Source of the DNA: Rhea pennata
Lineage: Eukaryota; Chordata; Aves; Rheiformes; Rheidae
NCBI RefSeq assembly: GCF_028389875.1
Contig: NC_084682.1
Location: 1,994,001-2,058,000 of the forward strand
Reading direction: 5' to 3'
Length of the DNA: 64,000 nucleotides
Below the pieces are notes generated by a model. That model had not been told where the DNA came from and ran no database searches. It saw nothing but the letters and a program-made list of their open reading frames with translations. This document shows positions 61,801 through 64,000 of this stretch, in pieces (positions within the stretch are counted from its first letter, which is position 1; each line of letters begins with the position of its first letter). Made by a program: the position numbers and the translations under genes.

Positions 61801-64000
61801 TAATACTGAAGAGGATGTAGGTTGGGCTATCTGTAACATTCCCACTCTTGAGGTAGGTTGTGTGGATTTTAATTCCTGATTTTGTTGTTGGTTTTTTTTA
61901 TTATTATTATTTGTCCGGAAGACCAGCCTGCCTTTTAAATTCCTTAAGAATTGTGATTCTGTGTTGAAAGGAAAGAGTGCCATCTACTGAATGGCTGAGG
62001 CCTTTTTCTTTTCTTTCTTTTTCTTTTTTTTTTCCCCTCCCTCTAAAAGCCAGTTTGTGATCAGAGGCTTCCAGTTACATCTAATGTTCTAAATTTTATA
62101 GCTAGTTCACAAGTTGGCGTGATGTAGTTTCCAGTGGTTTGGCTTGTTCTGTTACAAAGATCATGGAGTTAAATTATTGATTTCTGTTCTAGGGTGGCAT
62201 GCCTTTAGGGCCAATGCAAGCAACTGGAATGCCTTACATGGGACAGGCTTCTTTCTTAGGAATGCGCCCAGCAGCCCCACAGTATACCCCTGACATGCAG
62301 AAACAGTTTGCAGAAGAACAACAGTAAGTGACACTTAATTCACTCTTGACCTTTTTTTTTTTTTTTTTTCCATGGGAGACTCATACTCTGGAGGAGTAGT
62401 GTACACACTAAAATTATTATTGATAGTTTCTCTAGAAAGAAGTGCATTTAGGACTATAAAATATTATGAAGATCATTCCCTTGCATTTGAAGACAGTCTA
62501 TGAAGTTAGTAGTGCCTATCTTACAGTTCTGCAAAAAGTGGAAGTGTGTACACCACGCCATCTGAGTTTAAGAACGAAGAAATGGAAAAATCAAGGAGAA
62601 ATTTGACATGAAAATTATAATGAAAATATACTTTCTCTAGCTTTTTCATCATTTTGTTTTAGAAAGAGGTTTGAGCACCAGCAGAAATTCTTAGAAGAAG
62701 AACGAAAACGACGCCAGTTTGAAGAGCAAAAACAAAAGCTGAGACTCTTGAGCAGTGTGAAACCTAAGGTATGTCCTAAATAACTGCATTTTTTAGCATG
62801 TTTTTTAATAGGATTGTCTCATTTGACAAGTAGATAAGTGGGAAATTTATATATGAGACATCAGATTAGATCTTGGAAAGCATCTGGAATATTCGGTCCT
62901 TTACACACTTTCGATGTAAGGTAAACAAAGTCTAGTGTTGAAAATGAAATTGGCTTTTCAAAAATAATCTTACCTAGTGTGTAAGATTTGGGAATGGATG
63001 GAGTTTCCCAAATAGATTATTTGGTGGCTTGTTCATTAACTTAATAAAGTTTTGGACAGTCCCGGTGAGCTCAGAAGTTCTCATCTGCAAGAATACAAAT
63101 AGCTGAGTAATGCCTATAAATTGTTGTAATACACAAACTGCATGCCTGAAGACTGAGAAATGCTGTCATTGTTGTCTGCAAAATAATCTCCCTTTCTAAA
63201 TAGTAGAGTTCTTGTTCTTATGCTCCAGAAAAGCATTACTGGAGAAAAAAGGTTTGAGTTTAACAGCAGGTGTTTTTTTTTGTTTTTGTTGGTTTTGTTT
63301 TTGTCTTTTTTTGCTAAACAATTGTGGCTGTTGAAAGAAAACTTGAGTTGTACTTTCAATTTTTCAAATGTTCTATCATGTTTCAGACAGGTGAAAAAAG
63401 CAGAGATGATGCATTGGAAGCCATTAAAGGAAATTTAGATGGTTTTTCTAGAGATGCTAAAATGCACCCAACACCAGCATCGCATCCAAAAAAGCCAGGT
63501 TTGTCACCTTCCAGCTCAAAACTCTGATGTTTGAGTCTTCCTGCTGAGAATTTAAATTCCAAGAAACACCTTTATATGGTGGATTACCTGCATTGTAAAA
63601 TGAAATGTCATCCCAGTTGCTGTTTGCTTTCTCAGGTTATGACAGTGAAATACTAGATTTTGGCTTTTATTAGAAGACCTGTTATCCTTAAAAGAAAGCT
63701 TAATGTGATGTGCTTAATGTGAAGCCTCATGTAAATTGATAATGAATGTTAAGTCCATTAGTAACTTCCTGTATACACTTTGATTCTAAATGTTATAATT
63801 GAAGTTTTTTTTTTCCTAGATAAAGAATTAATTAATGTTTTGCCAAGAGTTTTGGAAGTTGAGAAGTGCTATATAAGTGCTAAGTATTATCAAAACATTC
63901 TATAATGACTTCAGTGTAGTCAAATATCTTATGTTTATACCATTACCTGGGCATGATCAAACTGAAGCCATTTGTATTCTTCTTTTCCTCAGTAAAAACT
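55260..64000 (+). CDS. SYNRG: Synergin gamma, N-terminal part (3' exons lie outside the window)
   Basis: Six full coding exons join in frame: 55260-55360, 59893-59933, 61231-61349, 62193-62323, 62663-62768 and 63387-63498. A seventh probably begins at 63993. About 205 residues are visible. The start MALRPGPGAAGGGGGAAGAA is Gly/Ala-rich. A Met/Pro/Gln/Gly-rich segment follows (FMFPVASGLG, MIPMQQQGFPMVSVMQ, MGMNYGSQIP), then the conserved YTPDMQKQFAEEQQKRFE and a charged helical segment rich in Glu, Arg and Gln that should form a coiled coil (about residues 122-166). Next come GEKSRDDALEAIKGNLDGFS and MHPTPASHPKKP. Synergin gamma binds the gamma-ear of the AP-1 clathrin adaptor at the trans-Golgi network and endosomes. 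Its EH domain and gamma-ear-binding motifs would lie to the right of this window. Confidence 0.95.
55831..59892. other. SYNRG intron 1 body
   Basis: About 4 kb of AT-leaning sequence between exons 1 and 2, with short poly-A/CAAA stretches near 57353-57380. No further coding exon matching SYNRG or another gene was recognised. Confidence 0.6.
56634..56653. repeat. (TC)n microsatellite in SYNRG intron 1
   Basis: About ten TC dinucleotides after a shorter TCTCTC run near 56620. Confidence 0.85.
59893..59933 (+). CDS. SYNRG: SYNRG exon 2 (41-nt microexon-like)
   Basis: 41 nt. It completes Ser, then FMFPVASGLGPPQ plus one base of Gly. It corresponds to FMFPVAGG in mammals. Acceptor CATCCCCAG, donor GTATGA. 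Confidence 0.9.
61231..61349 (+). CDS. SYNRG: SYNRG exon 3
   Basis: 119 nt. It completes Gly, then MIPMQQQGFPMVSVMQSNM to PGPMTMQ. Met-rich. Acceptor GTTGTAG, donor GTGTGT. Confidence 0.95.
62193..62323 (+). CDS. SYNRG: SYNRG exon 4
   Basis: 131 nt, GGMPLGPMQATGMPYMGQAS to QFAEEQ plus two bases of Gln. Acceptor TTCTAG, donor GTAAGT. Confidence 0.95.
62663..62768 (+). CDS. SYNRG: SYNRG exon 5 (coiled coil)
   Basis: 106 nt. It completes Gln, then KRFEHQQKFLEEERKRRQF to LRLLSSVKPK. Highly charged helix. Donor GTATGT. Confidence 0.96.
63387..63498 (+). CDS. SYNRG: SYNRG exon 6
   Basis: 112 nt, TGEKSRDDALEAIKGNLDG to SHPKKP plus one base. Donor GTTTGT at 63499 departs from consensus, which fits the known variable splicing at this point in SYNRG. 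Confidence 0.92.
63993..64000 (+). CDS. SYNRG: probable start of SYNRG exon 7, cut by window end
   Basis: TTCTTCTTTTCCTCAG ends at 63992 and the last 8 bases are TAAAAACT. Joined to the G that closes exon 6 they read Val-Lys-Thr, in line with a KTVSPSS segment known in synergin gamma. The evidence is short. Confidence 0.55.

Overview
The window is vertebrate nuclear DNA, most likely avian. It holds multi-exon genes with GT-AG introns, a CR1 LINE fragment in an intron (2038-2220), and one very GC/CpG-rich domain of about 26 kb (roughly 9.6-36 kb), as seen on bird microchromosomes. Four protein genes all read left to right on the + strand: HEATR6 (3' part), HNF1B (complete), DDX52 (complete) and SYNRG (5' part). 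DDX52 and SYNRG also neighbour HNF1B in human 17q12. In human, HEATR6 lies elsewhere on 17q, so the HEATR6-HNF1B junction matches a bird-type gene order. That comparison comes from general knowledge, not from an alignment. Exons were joined by hand. Every junction used has AG/GT borders and keeps the reading frame.

Layout. 1-8123: last eight coding exons of HEATR6 (481 codons in window), ending in a very short 3' UTR. 8.2-18.2 kb: no gene; AT-balanced sequence, then GC-rich DNA carrying a 33-34 bp minisatellite (11.5-12.3 kb), a hairpin-forming minisatellite (17.2-17.6 kb) and several AT-richer islands that look like regulatory DNA. 18560-35538: HNF1B, nine coding exons, 559 codons, with POU-specific and homeodomain exons and a built-in 26-codon alternative acceptor. 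Introns 4 and 6 carry further minisatellites; the one in intron 6 is twelve copies of exactly 64 bp. 35.5-45.6 kb: HNF1B 3' UTR and intergenic DNA with no recognisable gene. 45835-53278: DDX52, fifteen coding exons, 601 codons, behind a compact CpG promoter with paired ETS sites, RFX-type X-boxes and a YY1 site. 55260-64000: SYNRG first exon (Gly/Ala-rich N-terminus) and five further exons, plus 8 bases of a probable seventh exon at the window end.

The genes form a syntenic block, not a pathway. HNF1B is a developmental transcription factor in a large CpG-rich regulatory domain. HEATR6, DDX52 and SYNRG look like housekeeping genes: a HEAT-repeat protein, a nucleolar DEAD-box helicase for 40S subunit assembly, and an AP-1 adaptor-binding protein of the trans-Golgi network. 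The least explained structures are the four separate GC-rich tandem arrays in and just upstream of HNF1B.
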